From positions 930,001-994,000 of the forward strand of contig NZ_LNTU01000001.1 in assembly GCF_001558695.1 (NCBI RefSeq): a stretch of DNA of 64,000 nt, read 5' to 3'. A program made the position numbers and the translations under genes. The notes under the pieces were generated by a model. It was not told the origin of the DNA. It ran no database searches and worked only from the letters and a program-made list of their open reading frames with translations. This document shows, piece after piece, positions 39,057-48,290 of this stretch (position 1 is the stretch's first letter; each line of letters starts with the position of its first letter). The DNA comes from Paramesorhizobium deserti. GTDB taxonomy: Bacteria; Pseudomonadota; Alphaproteobacteria; Rhizobiales; Rhizobiaceae.

Positions 39057-40928
39057 ATGAGGGCAATGTTGGCAGGCGCGATGGCGCTGGCTGTGGTGGC
39101 GGGGTTCCCGACAGGCGGAGCCGCGCAAAGTCCGGAGCCGGCCTGGCGAACCGCCACCAGCCTCGTCGGCGAGCCGAAATATGCCTCCGATTTCAAGCAT
39201 TACGACTATGTCAACCCGGACGCGCCGAAGGGCGGGACGCTCAACCAGGTGGCAGAGGGGACCTTCGACAGCCTCAACCCTTATGTTGTTCAGGGCGTGG
39301 CCGCTGCGGGTTTTGTCGGTTTCGGCGGCGGGATGCTCTACGATACGCTGATGTCGGATTCGACCGATCAGGGCTCGACCAGCTACGGGCTGATCGCCGA
39401 GGCGACGCAATATCCCGACGATTTCTCCTGGGTGAAATTCCGCCTCAACCCGGCGGCGCGCTGGCATGACGGCGAACCGATCACGGTAGAGGACGTGATC
39501 TGGTCGTTTGAAACGCTGAAAAGCCAAGCGCCGACCTACAACAAATATTACGGCGATGTGGTCAAGGCGGAAAAGACCGGGGAGCACGAAGTCAAATTCA
39601 CCTTTTCCGAAACGGGCAACCGGGAACTGCCGCAGATCATGGGGCAGCTGGCCGTGCTGCCGAAGCACTGGTGGGAAGGAACCGATGCCCAGGGTCGAAA
39701 GCGCGACATCTCGCGCCCGACGCTCGAAATCCCGCTCGGCTCCGGCGCCTACAAGGCCGAGAAAGTGGTGCCCGGCCGCACCATCGTCTGGGCCCGCGTC
39801 GAGGATTATTGGGGCAAGGATCTGCCTGTCCATGTCGGCCGCAACAATTTCGACCGCATCCAGTACGATTACTATCTCGACGCCAACGCCACATGGGAGG
39901 CTTTCAAGAAAGGCGGCCTCTACGACTACAGGGCGGAAAACCGCATCCAGCGCTGGATGGAGCAGTATAATTTTCCCGCCGTGCAGCGCGGCGACGTGAT
40001 CAAGCATTCCTTCCCGTACCATGCGGTCGGGCGCATGCAGGCCTATTTCCTGAATACGAGACGCGAAAAGTTCAGCGACCGGCGCGTGCGCGAGGCGCTG
40101 AACTGGGTCTACGATTTCCAGTCGATGAACCGCCTTCTGTTCTTCGACCAGTATAAGCGGATCGAGAGTTATTTCGCCGGCAACGATCTTGCCCTGGAGG
40201 GCGGGCTACCCAAGGGGAAGGAACTGGAAATCCTGGAAACGGTGCGTGACGAGATACCGCCCGAAGTCTTCACCAAAGAGTTCAAGGAACCGGTTTTCGA
40301 CACACCGCAAGCGACGCGCGAAAATCTGCGGCACGCGCTGCAGCTCTTCCAGGAGGCGGGGTACGCCCTCAAGGACGGCGTTCTTCTCGATAAGAACGGC
40401 AGGCCTTTTACCATCGAGTTCCTCGGCAATGACCCGAGCGACGAGCGTATCTTCAATCCCTTCGTCGCCAACCTGCGCCGGGTCGGCATCCGGGCCACGG
40501 TGCGCATCGTCGATGCCGCGCAATATCAGGCGCGGGTGAACGATTTCGACTATGATTCGATTGCGACGGTCATTGCGCAAAGCCAGTCGCCCGGCAACGA
40601 GCAGCGTGAGTTCTGGAGCTCTGCGGCGGCTGACCTCAAGGGCAGCCGGAATTATTCAGGCATCAAAAACCCGGCAGTCGACAAGCTCATCGACCGTGTG
40701 GTCTATGCCAAGGACCGCGACGATCTCGTTGCCGCGACCCATGCGCTCGACCGGGTACTGTTGTGGAACTATTACGTGGTGCCGCAATGGTATGACGACA
40801 AAATCAACGTCGCTTATTGGAACAAATTCGGAATCCCCGAGAAACAGCCGGATTATTCCGGTATCGATCCGTTCTCCTGGTGGATCGATCCGGCCAAGGA
40901 AAAGGCGTTGAAGGTCAGCGGCGAATGA
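39057..40928 (+). CDS. yejA: peptide ABC transporter substrate-binding protein YejA1 (Sec-exported)
   Basis: The 623-residue protein has a Sec signal peptide (about residues 1-23) and the family 5 solute-binding fold. YASDFKHYDYVNPDAPKGGTLNQ, WVKFRLNPAARWHDGEPITVEDVIWSFETL and PLGSGAYK-like sequence are typical of YejA. YejABEF imports oligopeptides, including microcin C in E. coli, and affects antimicrobial peptide resistance in Brucella. GGAGG lies upstream of the ATG. The stop overlaps the next SBP start (ATGA). Confidence 0.92.
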   Translation: MRAMLAGAMALAVVAGFPTGGAAQSPEPAWRTATSLVGEPKYASDFKHYDYVNPDAPKGGTLNQVAEGTFDSLNPYVVQGVAAAGFVGFGGGMLYDTLMSDSTDQGSTSYGLIAEATQYPDDFSWVKFRLNPAARWHDGEPITVEDVIWSFETLKSQAPTYNKYYGDVVKAEKTGEHEVKFTFSETGNRELPQIMGQLAVLPKHWWEGTDAQGRKRDISRPTLEIPLGSGAYKAEKVVPGRTIVWARVEDYWGKDLPVHVGRNNFDRIQYDYYLDANATWEAFKKGGLYDYRAENRIQRWMEQYNFPAVQRGDVIKHSFPYHAVGRMQAYFLNTRREKFSDRRVREALNWVYDFQSMNRLLFFDQYKRIESYFAGNDLALEGGLPKGKELEILETVRDEIPPEVFTKEFKEPVFDTPQATRENLRHALQLFQEAGYALKDGVLLDKNGRPFTIEFLGNDPSDERIFNPFVANLRRVGIRATVRIVDAAQYQARVNDFDYDSIATVIAQSQSPGNEQREFWSSAAADLKGSRNYSGIKNPAVDKLIDRVVYAKDRDDLVAATHALDRVLLWNYYVVPQWYDDKINVAYWNKFGIPEKQPDYSGIDPFSWWIDPAKEKALKVSGE

Positions 40929-42787
40929 TCGACAGGCGCTCGTTCCTCTCGCTTTCCGGCAGTGCGGCGATCGCCGCCTTCCTGCCGGGGCGCGCCTTCG
41001 CCGACGCGCCCACAGATAAGCCGCTGCACGGGCTTTCGGCTTTCGGCGAACTGAAATATCCCGCCGATTTCACCCATTTCGATTATGCGAGCCCCGAGGC
41101 GCCGAAGGGCGGGACCTTCACCTTCGGTCCGCCGAACTGGGTATTCAACCAGAGCCCGCTCACTTTCAACACGCTGAACAGCTTCTCCAACAAGGGCGAT
41201 GCGCCGCCGCGCATGGAGCTCTGCTTCGATTCGCTGATGGCTTCGGCGCTGGACGAGCCCGATGCCATCTACGGCCTTGTTGCCGAAACCGTGACGATCT
41301 CAGGCGACCGTAACTCCTATGTCTTCAAGCTCAGGCCGGAAGCCCGGTTTTCCGACGGCACACCGCTTACGGCTGAAGATGCCGCCTTCAGCTATCAGAC
41401 GCTCAAGGAGAAAGGCCATCCGGAACTGCTGCTGGCGCTGACCGAACTCGATGAAGCGGTAGCGGAAGATGCCCAGACGCTGCGCCTCACCTTTTCCGGC
41501 AAGCATTCGGCCCGGGCGATTCTCGATGCAGCGGGGATGCCGATTCTTTCGAAGGCCTGGTATGGGACCCGTGATTTCTCCGCCTCGACGCTGGAGCCGC
41601 CGCCGGGCTCGGGGCCCTACAAGGTCGGACGGTTTTCCCCGGCGCAGTTCATCGAATATGAGCGCAACAAGGATTATTGGGCGCGGGAGCTGCCGGTCAG
41701 CCGTGGTTTCTATCATTTCGACCGCATCCGCATCGAGTTCTACCGCGACCGGCAGCCAGCATTCGAAGCTTTCAAGAAGGGCGCGCTCGACTGGCGCTCG
41801 GAAAGCGTGGCGAAAACCTGGGTAACGGAATATGATTTCCCGGCAATCCGCGAGAAAAAGGTGGTGAAGCGGACCTTCCCGCGCGAGAAGCGGCCGAGCA
41901 TGCAGGCATGGGCGCTCAACCAGCGGCGCGAGCGCTTCCACGATCCGCGGGTGCGCGAGGCGATCGCGCTTTGCTTCGATTTCGAGTGGACCAACAAGAA
42001 CCTCTTCTACGGAGTGTATCGACGCTCGCAGTCCTGCTTCGGTGGTTCGGATTTCGAGGCCCGGGGAAAGCCCTCACCGGACGAACTCGCCATTCTGGAG
42101 CGTTATCGCGACCGCGTGCCGGAAGCGATCTTCGGCGAGGTGGTGACCATGCCGGTCAGCGACGGCTCCGGCCGTGATCGCAAATTGTTTCGCCGGGCCA
42201 TCGAGCTTATGACCGAAGCGGGCTTCAAGCGGGATGGCGGGCGATTTACCGACAAGGACGGCAGGCCCTTCGATCTGGAAATCCTCAGCGATACGGAAGC
42301 CTTTACCCGCATCTACAATCCCTTCATGCAGAATTTGCGGGCGATCGGCATCAATGCATCGCTGCGGCTCGTCGATCCCGTCCAATACCAGGCGCGCACC
42401 CTGAATTTCGATTTCGACATGATGGGCATGGCTGTCTCGATGACGGCGACACCGACGCAGGATTCGCTCGGCACCATGTTTTCATCGAAATCGGCGGGCA
42501 TTCCCGGCACACGCAATTATCCGGGAACCGCAGATCCGGTGATCGACGAGTTGATCCAAGAAGCCGGCAAGGCGAGCTCTCGCGACGAGCTCGTGCCTAT
42601 CCTGCAGGTTCTCGATCGCCTCTTGCGTCTCAGGCGCGACTGGATTCCAAATTGGACTTCGGCGAATCACCTGGTCGCCTATTGGGACAGGTTCGGGTTC
42701 AAGGAGCCGAAACCCGATTACGGATTTCCGGTAGAGACACTCTGGTGGGTGGATGAAGAAAAGGCACGGGCTATTGGCAAGGCTTAG
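40925..42787 (+). CDS. peptide ABC transporter substrate-binding protein YejA2 (Tat-type signal)
   Basis: The 620-residue paralogue of the upstream gene keeps the same blocks (YPADFTHFDYASPEAPKGGTF, KLRPEARFSDGTPLTAEDAAFSYQTL, PPPGSGPYKVGRFSP). Its N terminus MIDRRSFLSLSGSAAIAAFLPGRAFA has the RRSFL twin-arginine motif instead of a plain Sec signal. Tandem duplication is the simplest origin. It starts on the ATGA overlap with yejA1 and is followed by the RIME-like repeat before yejB. Confidence 0.9.
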   Translation: MIDRRSFLSLSGSAAIAAFLPGRAFADAPTDKPLHGLSAFGELKYPADFTHFDYASPEAPKGGTFTFGPPNWVFNQSPLTFNTLNSFSNKGDAPPRMELCFDSLMASALDEPDAIYGLVAETVTISGDRNSYVFKLRPEARFSDGTPLTAEDAAFSYQTLKEKGHPELLLALTELDEAVAEDAQTLRLTFSGKHSARAILDAAGMPILSKAWYGTRDFSASTLEPPPGSGPYKVGRFSPAQFIEYERNKDYWARELPVSRGFYHFDRIRIEFYRDRQPAFEAFKKGALDWRSESVAKTWVTEYDFPAIREKKVVKRTFPREKRPSMQAWALNQRRERFHDPRVREAIALCFDFEWTNKNLFYGVYRRSQSCFGGSDFEARGKPSPDELAILERYRDRVPEAIFGEVVTMPVSDGSGRDRKLFRRAIELMTEAGFKRDGGRFTDKDGRPFDLEILSDTEAFTRIYNPFMQNLRAIGINASLRLVDPVQYQARTLNFDFDMMGMAVSMTATPTQDSLGTMFSSKSAGIPGTRNYPGTADPVIDELIQEAGKASSRDELVPILQVLDRLLRLRRDWIPNWTSANHLVAYWDRFGFKEPKPDYGFPVETLWWVDEEKARAIGKA

Positions 42788-42887
42788 AGCATTTTGCAGT
42801 CAGGTGGAATCACCTGACGTCCGCATAAATGCGGCGCAACATAAAGAAGGAGCGGCCGCGCGAGCCAAAGCGAACGCATTCCGCTCC
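42788..42887. repeat. RIME-like intergenic palindromic element
   Basis: Three palindromes follow each other: GTCAGGTG-GAAT-CACCTGAC (42799-42818), CCGCAT-AA-ATGCGG (42821-42834), and GGAGCGG (42849-42855) paired with CCGCTCC (42881-42887). The layout and the GCATTTTGCAGTCAGGTGG start resemble the short mosaic elements dispersed in rhizobial and Brucella genomes. It sits directly after the yejA2 stop. Confidence 0.7.
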
Positions 42888-42922
42888 GGACGAAACAGCG
42901 ATAACCTTGGAATGGATATCTG

Positions 42923-44023
42923 ATGGGCGCCTACATCCTGCGCCGCCTGCTCCTGATGATACCGACGATGTTCGGCATCATGGCCATCTCCTTCGTCGTG
43001 GTTCAATTCGCCCCCGGCGGACCGGTCGAACGGGTCATCGCGCAACTTTCCGGACAGGGCGGCGATGCGATGGACCGCCTCTCCGGCGGCGGCAGCGATC
43101 TCGGCCAAGGGAACAGCTTCGACAGTGGCGGCGCCAATTCCAGATATCGCGGTGCGCAGGGGCTCGACCCGCAGTTCATCGCCAGCCTTGAAAAGCAGTT
43201 CGGTTTCGACAAGCCACCACTGGAGCGCTTCGGCCAGATGCTGTGGAATTATCTGCGCTTCGACTTTGGCCGTTCCTATTTCCGCGATATCGGCGTGCTC
43301 GACCTCATTCTAGAGAAGATGCCGGTCTCGATCTCGCTCGGCCTGTGGCTGACGCTCCTGTCCTACATCATCTCGATCCCGCTCGGCATCCGCAAGGCGA
43401 TCAAGGACGGATCGCATTTCGACGTGTGGACCAGCGCCGTCATCATCGTCGGCTATGCCATTCCGAGCTTCCTCTTCGCCATATTGCTGATCGTGCTCTT
43501 CGCCGGCGGCTCGTTTTTCGACTGGTTCCCGCTGCGCGGCCTGACCTCGCCGGATTTCGACCAACTCTCGCTCTGGGGCAAGATCGTCGACTATCTCTGG
43601 CATATCGCGTTGCCGGTGACGGCACTGGTGCTCTCCGCCTTCGCCACCACGACATTGCTCACCAAGAACTCCTTCCTGGAGGAAATCCGCAAGCAATATG
43701 TGATCACGGCGCGGGCCAAGGGGTTGACCGAGCGGCAGGTGCTCTATCGCCACGTTTTCCGCAACGCCATGCTCATCGTCGTCGCCGGCTTCCCGGGCGC
43801 CTTCATCTCCGCATTCTTCACCGGCGCGCTGCTCATCGAAACCATCTTCTCGCTCGACGGGCTCGGACTGCTCGGCTACCAATCGGTGCTCAATCGCGAC
43901 TATCCCGTCGTCTTCGCCAATCTCTACATTTTCTCGCTTCTCGGCCTCTTCGTCGGGCTTCTCTCCGACCTGATCTATACATGGATCGACCCACGCATCG
44001 ATTTCGAGCGGAGGGACGTGTGA
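42923..44023 (+). CDS. yejB: peptide ABC transporter permease YejB
   Basis: The 366-residue permease has the N-terminal [31 protein letters not shown] typical of DppB/YejB and a Gly/Ser-rich periplasmic loop (about 55-80). Five further helices follow. The EAA coupling loop is [31 protein letters not shown]. YejB forms the inner-membrane channel with YejE. The stop and the yejE start share one base pair pattern (TGATG). Confidence 0.95.
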   Translation: MGAYILRRLLLMIPTMFGIMAISFVVVQFAPGGPVERVIAQLSGQGGDAMDRLSGGGSDLGQGNSFDSGGANSRYRGAQGLDPQFIASLEKQFGFDKPPLERFGQMLWNYLRFDFGRSYFRDIGVLDLILEKMPVSISLGLWLTLLSYIISIPLGIRKAIKDGSHFDVWTSAVIIVGYAIPSFLFAILLIVLFAGGSFFDWFPLRGLTSPDFDQLSLWGKIVDYLWHIALPVTALVLSAFATTTLLTKNSFLEEIRKQYVITARAKGLTERQVLYRHVFRNAMLIVVAGFPGAFISAFFTGALLIETIFSLDGLGLLGYQSVLNRDYPVVFANLYIFSLLGLFVGLLSDLIYTWIDPRIDFERRDV

Positions 44024-45174
44024 TGGCGCAGATATCCGCAAAGGCCGAAGCCGGACCTCAGGTATCGCCGGTGCGCCGCCCTTGGTTGTCGCCGCTCAAT
44101 CAGCGGCGCTGGCAGAATTTCAAATCCAACCGCCGCGGCTGGTGGTCGCTGTGGCTGTTCCTCTTCCTGTTCATCGCGTCGCTCTTCGCCGAGTTCATCG
44201 CCAATGACAAGCCGATCCTCGCTTCCTATAAGGGCGAGCTCCTGATGCCTGTGCTGGTCGATTACCCCGAGGAGAAATTCGGCGGGTTCTACGCCGTCAC
44301 CGATTATCGCGATCCCGTCATATCGGACGAGATCAAGGCCCATGGCTGGATGATCTGGCCGCCGATCCGCTATTCCTACCGCACGGTGAACAACGAAATC
44401 CCCGAAGCAGCACCCTCAAAGCCCTTCTGGCTCTACAGCAAGGAGGAGCGTTGTCAGCGCTATCCGCAAGGGGTGAACGATGAGAACTGCATTTTCGGCA
44501 ACTGGAACCTGCTCGGCACCGACGATCAGGCGCGCGACGTCTTCGCCCGCGCACTCTACGGCTTCCGCATCTCCGTCCTGTTCGGCCTCGCCCTGACGGC
44601 GGCCTCGGCGCTCATCGGCGTGACGGCGGGCGCGGTGCAGGGCTATTTCGGCGGCTGGGTGGATCTCCTCTTCCAGCGTTTCATCGAGATCTGGTCGGCG
44701 ATCCCCGTGCTCTACCTACTGCTCATCATTGCGGCCGTGCTGCCGCCGGGCTTCTGGATCCTGCTTGGCATCATGCTGCTCTTCTCCTGGGTCGCCTTCG
44801 TCGGCGTGGTGCGGGCGGAGTTCCTGCGCGCACGCAATTTCGAATATGTGAATGCCGCGCGCGCACTCGGCGTGCCGAACGGGACGATCATGCTGCGGCA
44901 TCTGCTGCCGAACGCCATGGTGGCGACGCTGACCTTCCTGCCCTTCATTCTCAACGGCTCGATCACGACGCTCACCTCGCTTGATTTCCTCGGCTTCGGC
45001 CTGCCGCCCGGCTCTCCCTCGCTCGGTGAATTGCTGGCGCAGGGCAAGAACAATCTGCAGGCGCCATGGCTCGGCCTCACCGGCTTCGTGGTCATCTCGC
45101 TGATGCTGTCGCTGCTGATCTTCATCGGCGAGGCGACGCGCGACGCCTTCGACCCGCGAAAGGCGTTCAAATGA
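44023..45174 (+). CDS. yejE: peptide ABC transporter permease YejE
   Basis: The 383-residue permease starts with the OppC_N helix (RRGWWSLWLFLFLFIASLFAEF) and a large periplasmic loop (about 60-165) containing YRDPVISDEIKAHGWMIWPPIRYSY and GNWNLLGTDDQARDVFARALYGFRIS. The EAA loop reads EFLRARNFEYVNAARALGVPN. The 1-nt overlap with yejB and ATGA overlap with yejF indicate one coupled operon. Confidence 0.95.
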   Translation: MAQISAKAEAGPQVSPVRRPWLSPLNQRRWQNFKSNRRGWWSLWLFLFLFIASLFAEFIANDKPILASYKGELLMPVLVDYPEEKFGGFYAVTDYRDPVISDEIKAHGWMIWPPIRYSYRTVNNEIPEAAPSKPFWLYSKEERCQRYPQGVNDENCIFGNWNLLGTDDQARDVFARALYGFRISVLFGLALTAASALIGVTAGAVQGYFGGWVDLLFQRFIEIWSAIPVLYLLLIIAAVLPPGFWILLGIMLLFSWVAFVGVVRAEFLRARNFEYVNAARALGVPNGTIMLRHLLPNAMVATLTFLPFILNGSITTLTSLDFLGFGLPPGSPSLGELLAQGKNNLQAPWLGLTGFVVISLMLSLLIFIGEATRDAFDPRKAFK

Positions 45175-46802
45175 GCGGTACCCCCCTCCTTTCCGTCCGT
45201 GATCTTTCCGTCGCCTTCACGCAGGGCGGCAAGGAAACGCTCGCCGTCGATCACATCTCTTTCGACATCGCCAAGGGCGAGACGGTTGCGCTGGTCGGTG
45301 AATCCGGTTCCGGCAAGTCGGTTTCGGCGCTTTCGATCCTGAAGCTTCTGCCCTATCCCTCGGCGAGCCATCCTTCCGGGCAGATCCTGTTCAACGGCAA
45401 TGATCTCCTGGACAAGGACGAAAGCGATCTGCGGCGGGTGCGCGGCAACGATATCGCCATGATCTTCCAGGAGCCGATGACCTCGCTCAATCCGCTGCAT
45501 ACGATCGAGCGGCAGGTCGGCGAAATCCTGAAAGTGCATCAGGGGATGAGCGACAGGGCGGCGCGGGCGCGCACGCTGGAACTGCTGAACGAAGTGGGCA
45601 TCCGCGAGCCGGAAAAACGGCTCAATGCTTATCCGCACCAACTCTCGGGCGGGCAGCGCCAGCGCGTAATGATCGCCATGGCGCTCGCCAACAAGCCGGC
45701 GCTGCTGATTGCCGACGAGCCGACCACCGCGCTCGACGTGACCGTGCAGGCACAGATCCTGAAGCTCCTCGCAGAGCTAAAGGCGGCGCAGGACATGTCT
45801 ATGCTGTTCATCACCCATGACCTCGGCATCGTGCGCAAGATCGCCGACCGGGTCTGTGTGATGACCAAGGGCAAGATCGTCGAAGCCGGGCCGACCAAGG
45901 AGATCTTCGAAAACCCGCAGCATGAATATACCAAACACCTCCTTGCCGCGGAGCCCAAGGGCGAGCCACCGGCCGCCAATCCGGCCGCGACATCCGTCAT
46001 GGAAGGCCGGGATGTGAAGGTCTGGTTCCCGATCAAAAAGGGCTTCCTGCGCCGCACGGTCGATCATGTGAAGGCGGTGGACGGGATCGATGTCACGATC
46101 CGTGCCGGCCAGACGCTCGGCGTCGTCGGCGAATCCGGTTCCGGCAAGACGACGCTCGGGCTGGCGCTGGCGCGCATGATCTCCAGCCAGGGCGATATCC
46201 GCTTCACCGGGCGCGAGATCGAAGGCTTGAGCTTCAAGCAGATGCGGCCGCTCCGGCGCGAATTGCAGATCGTCTTCCAGGATCCGTTCGGTTCCCTCAG
46301 CCCACGCATGTCGATCACCGAGATTATCGCGGAGGGCCTGCAGATCCATGAGCCCGGCCTTTCGGCGGACGAGCGCGACGCACGCGTGGTGGCGGCGCTG
46401 AAGGAGGTCAATCTCGATCCCGAGACCCGCTTCCGCTACCCGCACGAATTTTCAGGCGGACAGCGCCAGCGCATCGCGATCGCACGGGCTATGGTGCTCA
46501 ATCCGCGCTTCGTCATGCTGGACGAGCCGACATCGGCGCTCGACATGAGCGTGCAGGCGCAGGTGGTGGACCTTCTGCGCGCGCTGCAGAAAAAGCACGA
46601 TCTCGCCTATCTCTTCATCAGCCATGATCTGAAGGTGGTGCGGGCGCTCGCCAATGACGTTCTCGTCATGCGCAACGGCAAGGCTGTGGAATATGGCCCG
46701 GCGGTGGAAATTTTCGCCCGGCCGAAAGAGGAATATACGAAAGCGCTGATGGCGGCGGCGTTCCGCATGGAGGCAGCAGACGGGGGAGTGGTTGCGCAAT
46801 GA
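45171..46802 (+). CDS. yejF: peptide ABC transporter duplicated ATP-binding protein YejF
   Basis: The 543-residue protein contains two complete ABC domains. The first (about 6-260) has [28 protein letters not shown] and [14 protein letters not shown]. The second (about 285-535) has [29 protein letters not shown] and [14 protein letters not shown]. Both also have the QDP/QEP Q-loops. It energises the YejBE channel. Start and end both overlap neighbours by ATGA. Confidence 0.95.
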   Translation: MSGTPLLSVRDLSVAFTQGGKETLAVDHISFDIAKGETVALVGESGSGKSVSALSILKLLPYPSASHPSGQILFNGNDLLDKDESDLRRVRGNDIAMIFQEPMTSLNPLHTIERQVGEILKVHQGMSDRAARARTLELLNEVGIREPEKRLNAYPHQLSGGQRQRVMIAMALANKPALLIADEPTTALDVTVQAQILKLLAELKAAQDMSMLFITHDLGIVRKIADRVCVMTKGKIVEAGPTKEIFENPQHEYTKHLLAAEPKGEPPAANPAATSVMEGRDVKVWFPIKKGFLRRTVDHVKAVDGIDVTIRAGQTLGVVGESGSGKTTLGLALARMISSQGDIRFTGREIEGLSFKQMRPLRRELQIVFQDPFGSLSPRMSITEIIAEGLQIHEPGLSADERDARVVAALKEVNLDPETRFRYPHEFSGGQRQRIAIARAMVLNPRFVMLDEPTSALDMSVQAQVVDLLRALQKKHDLAYLFISHDLKVVRALANDVLVMRNGKAVEYGPAVEIFARPKEEYTKALMAAAFRMEAADGGVVAQ

Positions 46803-47773
46803 CAGACATGGGCAAAGGCAGCGACAAGGGACGTATCCTCCTGTCGGTCACGGATTGGGATCCGGAAGTCTGGCGCGCGGAATTCGCCAAGGCGGCGCCC
46901 GACCGGCCGATCGTGCTGGCGCCCGATCATCCGGGCGACGAAACGATCCGCTATGCGCTCGTCTGGAAGCAGAAGCCCGGCTCACTGGCCAATCTGCCCA
47001 ATCTCAAGGCGATCTTCTCGCTCGGCGCAGGCGTCGACCATATCTTCCATGATCCGCATATCCCTGATGTGCCGATCGTCCGCATCGTCTCGGACGATCT
47101 GTCGATGCGGATGAGCGAATATGTCGTCTGGCAGGTGCTGGACCACCATCGGCTGGGGCCGCGTTACCGCCGGCAGCAGCAGGCCCGCATCTGGCATGAG
47201 GACCGGCGGCAGCCGGCCGCTAACGAGGTGACGGTCGGTATCCTCGGCCTCGGCGTGCTTGGCCGCGATGCGGCGGAAAAGCTTCTGGCGCTCGGCTTCC
47301 GCGTCACAGGTTGGAGCCGGCGGCCACATCAAATGGAGGGCGTCGAAACCTTTCACGGGAAGGAGGGATTGGGCGATTTCCTCGCCGGCGCGGATATCAT
47401 CGTCTGCCTTCTGCCGCTGACGTCCGAGACGAAGGGCGTTCTCTCCATGTCGATGTTCGCCCGGATGAAGCAGGAAGGCCCGCTCGGCGCGCCGGTGCTG
47501 ATCAATGCCGGACGCGGCGGGCTGCAGAACGAGGCCGACATCCTGGCGGCGCTCGACCGGGGTCTCCTTTCAGCTGTTACACTCGACGTTTTCGAGAAGG
47601 AGCCCTTGCCGGCCGATAGTCCGCTCTGGACGCATCCGAAGGTCACGGTGACACCACACGCAGCCGCGAGCTCGGCGCCCGGGGCACTCGTGCCGCTGAT
47701 CGTCAAGCAGATCGAGGCCTACGAGCGCGGCGAACCGCTGACAAATCTGGTGGACCGTAACGCGCAGTACTGA
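46799..47773 (+). CDS. ghrA: glyoxylate/hydroxypyruvate reductase A
   Basis: The 324-residue D-2-hydroxyacid dehydrogenase has the GhrA-type N-terminal half (FSLGAGVDHIF, VRIVSDDLSMRMSEYVVWQVL) and the NAD(P) motif VGILGLGVLGRDAAEKLLALGFRVTGWSR. The active-site region is NAGRGGLQNEADILAAL and TPHAAASSAP, with the catalytic His. It reduces glyoxylate or hydroxypyruvate. The 4-nt overlap with yejF places it in the peptide-importer operon, which is a curious partner; a metabolic link is not evident. Confidence 0.92.
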   Translation: MTDMGKGSDKGRILLSVTDWDPEVWRAEFAKAAPDRPIVLAPDHPGDETIRYALVWKQKPGSLANLPNLKAIFSLGAGVDHIFHDPHIPDVPIVRIVSDDLSMRMSEYVVWQVLDHHRLGPRYRRQQQARIWHEDRRQPAANEVTVGILGLGVLGRDAAEKLLALGFRVTGWSRRPHQMEGVETFHGKEGLGDFLAGADIIVCLLPLTSETKGVLSMSMFARMKQEGPLGAPVLINAGRGGLQNEADILAALDRGLLSAVTLDVFEKEPLPADSPLWTHPKVTVTPHAAASSAPGALVPLIVKQIEAYERGEPLTNLVDRNAQY

Positions 47774-47811
47774 TGGACATTGCGTCCAAATCAACGCGGT
47801 TGCCCTGCATC

Positions 47812-47852
47812 TTCACCCCCCTTCCGGCCTGCCGGCCACAGAGGGGGGTGAA
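47812..47852. terminator. bidirectional terminator between ghrA and the aconitase X small subunit
   Basis: TTCACCCCCCT and AGGGGGGTGAA pair around an inner CCGG/CCGG stem, between two convergent stop codons. Confidence 0.75.
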
Positions 47853-47858
47853 AACAGC

Positions 47859-48290
47859 CTAAAGCGCCTCAATCAGGATACCTCCATCCGCATTGATAGA
47901 AAGTACCCGGCTTGCGAAGCGAGGGAACTCCTCTTTATCCAAACATAGCCCAGGTGGCACCGCATGGCCCATTTCACGCGCCACGATCAGCCCGAGCAGC
48001 AGGATGGCATCCGGCTCATTCAGGATGATTGCGGCGGGCGCGAGACCGGCATAAACCAGCTCGAGAAGCACGGCGGCGGCCGATGAGGAGCCGATCGTGC
48101 CCGGCAGGCAGAGGATGCGCCCGCTGATCGAAACACCGTGCTGGGGGTGGCGGACATCGGCGATCAAGCCCGTCTGCGGATTGACCCCGCCCCAGAAGCT
48201 GATCGGCGCCGTCAGCACCAGCGCCTCGGCGCGCACCGCGCTGCCGGGCACCAGAACATCCGCCTGAAGCACCGTCTTCGTCGCTGTCAT
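47859..48290 (-). CDS. aconitase X small (swivel) subunit
   Basis: The 143-residue protein matches the aconitase X swivel domain (formerly DUF126): LVLTAPISFWGGVNPQTGLIADVRHPQHG, the glycine/serine loop LPGTIGSSSAAAVLLEL and LNEPDAILLLGLIVA. Its ATG at 48290 overlaps the stop of the large subunit (ATGA), so the two are coupled in equal amounts. The frame upstream of 48290 lies inside the large-subunit gene and is spurious. In bacteria this two-chain form is linked to cis-3-hydroxy-L-proline dehydration. Confidence 0.9.
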   Translation of the reverse strand: MTATKTVLQADVLVPGSAVRAEALVLTAPISFWGGVNPQTGLIADVRHPQHGVSISGRILCLPGTIGSSSAAAVLLELVYAGLAPAAIILNEPDAILLLGLIVAREMGHAVPPGLCLDKEEFPRFASRVLSINADGGILIEAL

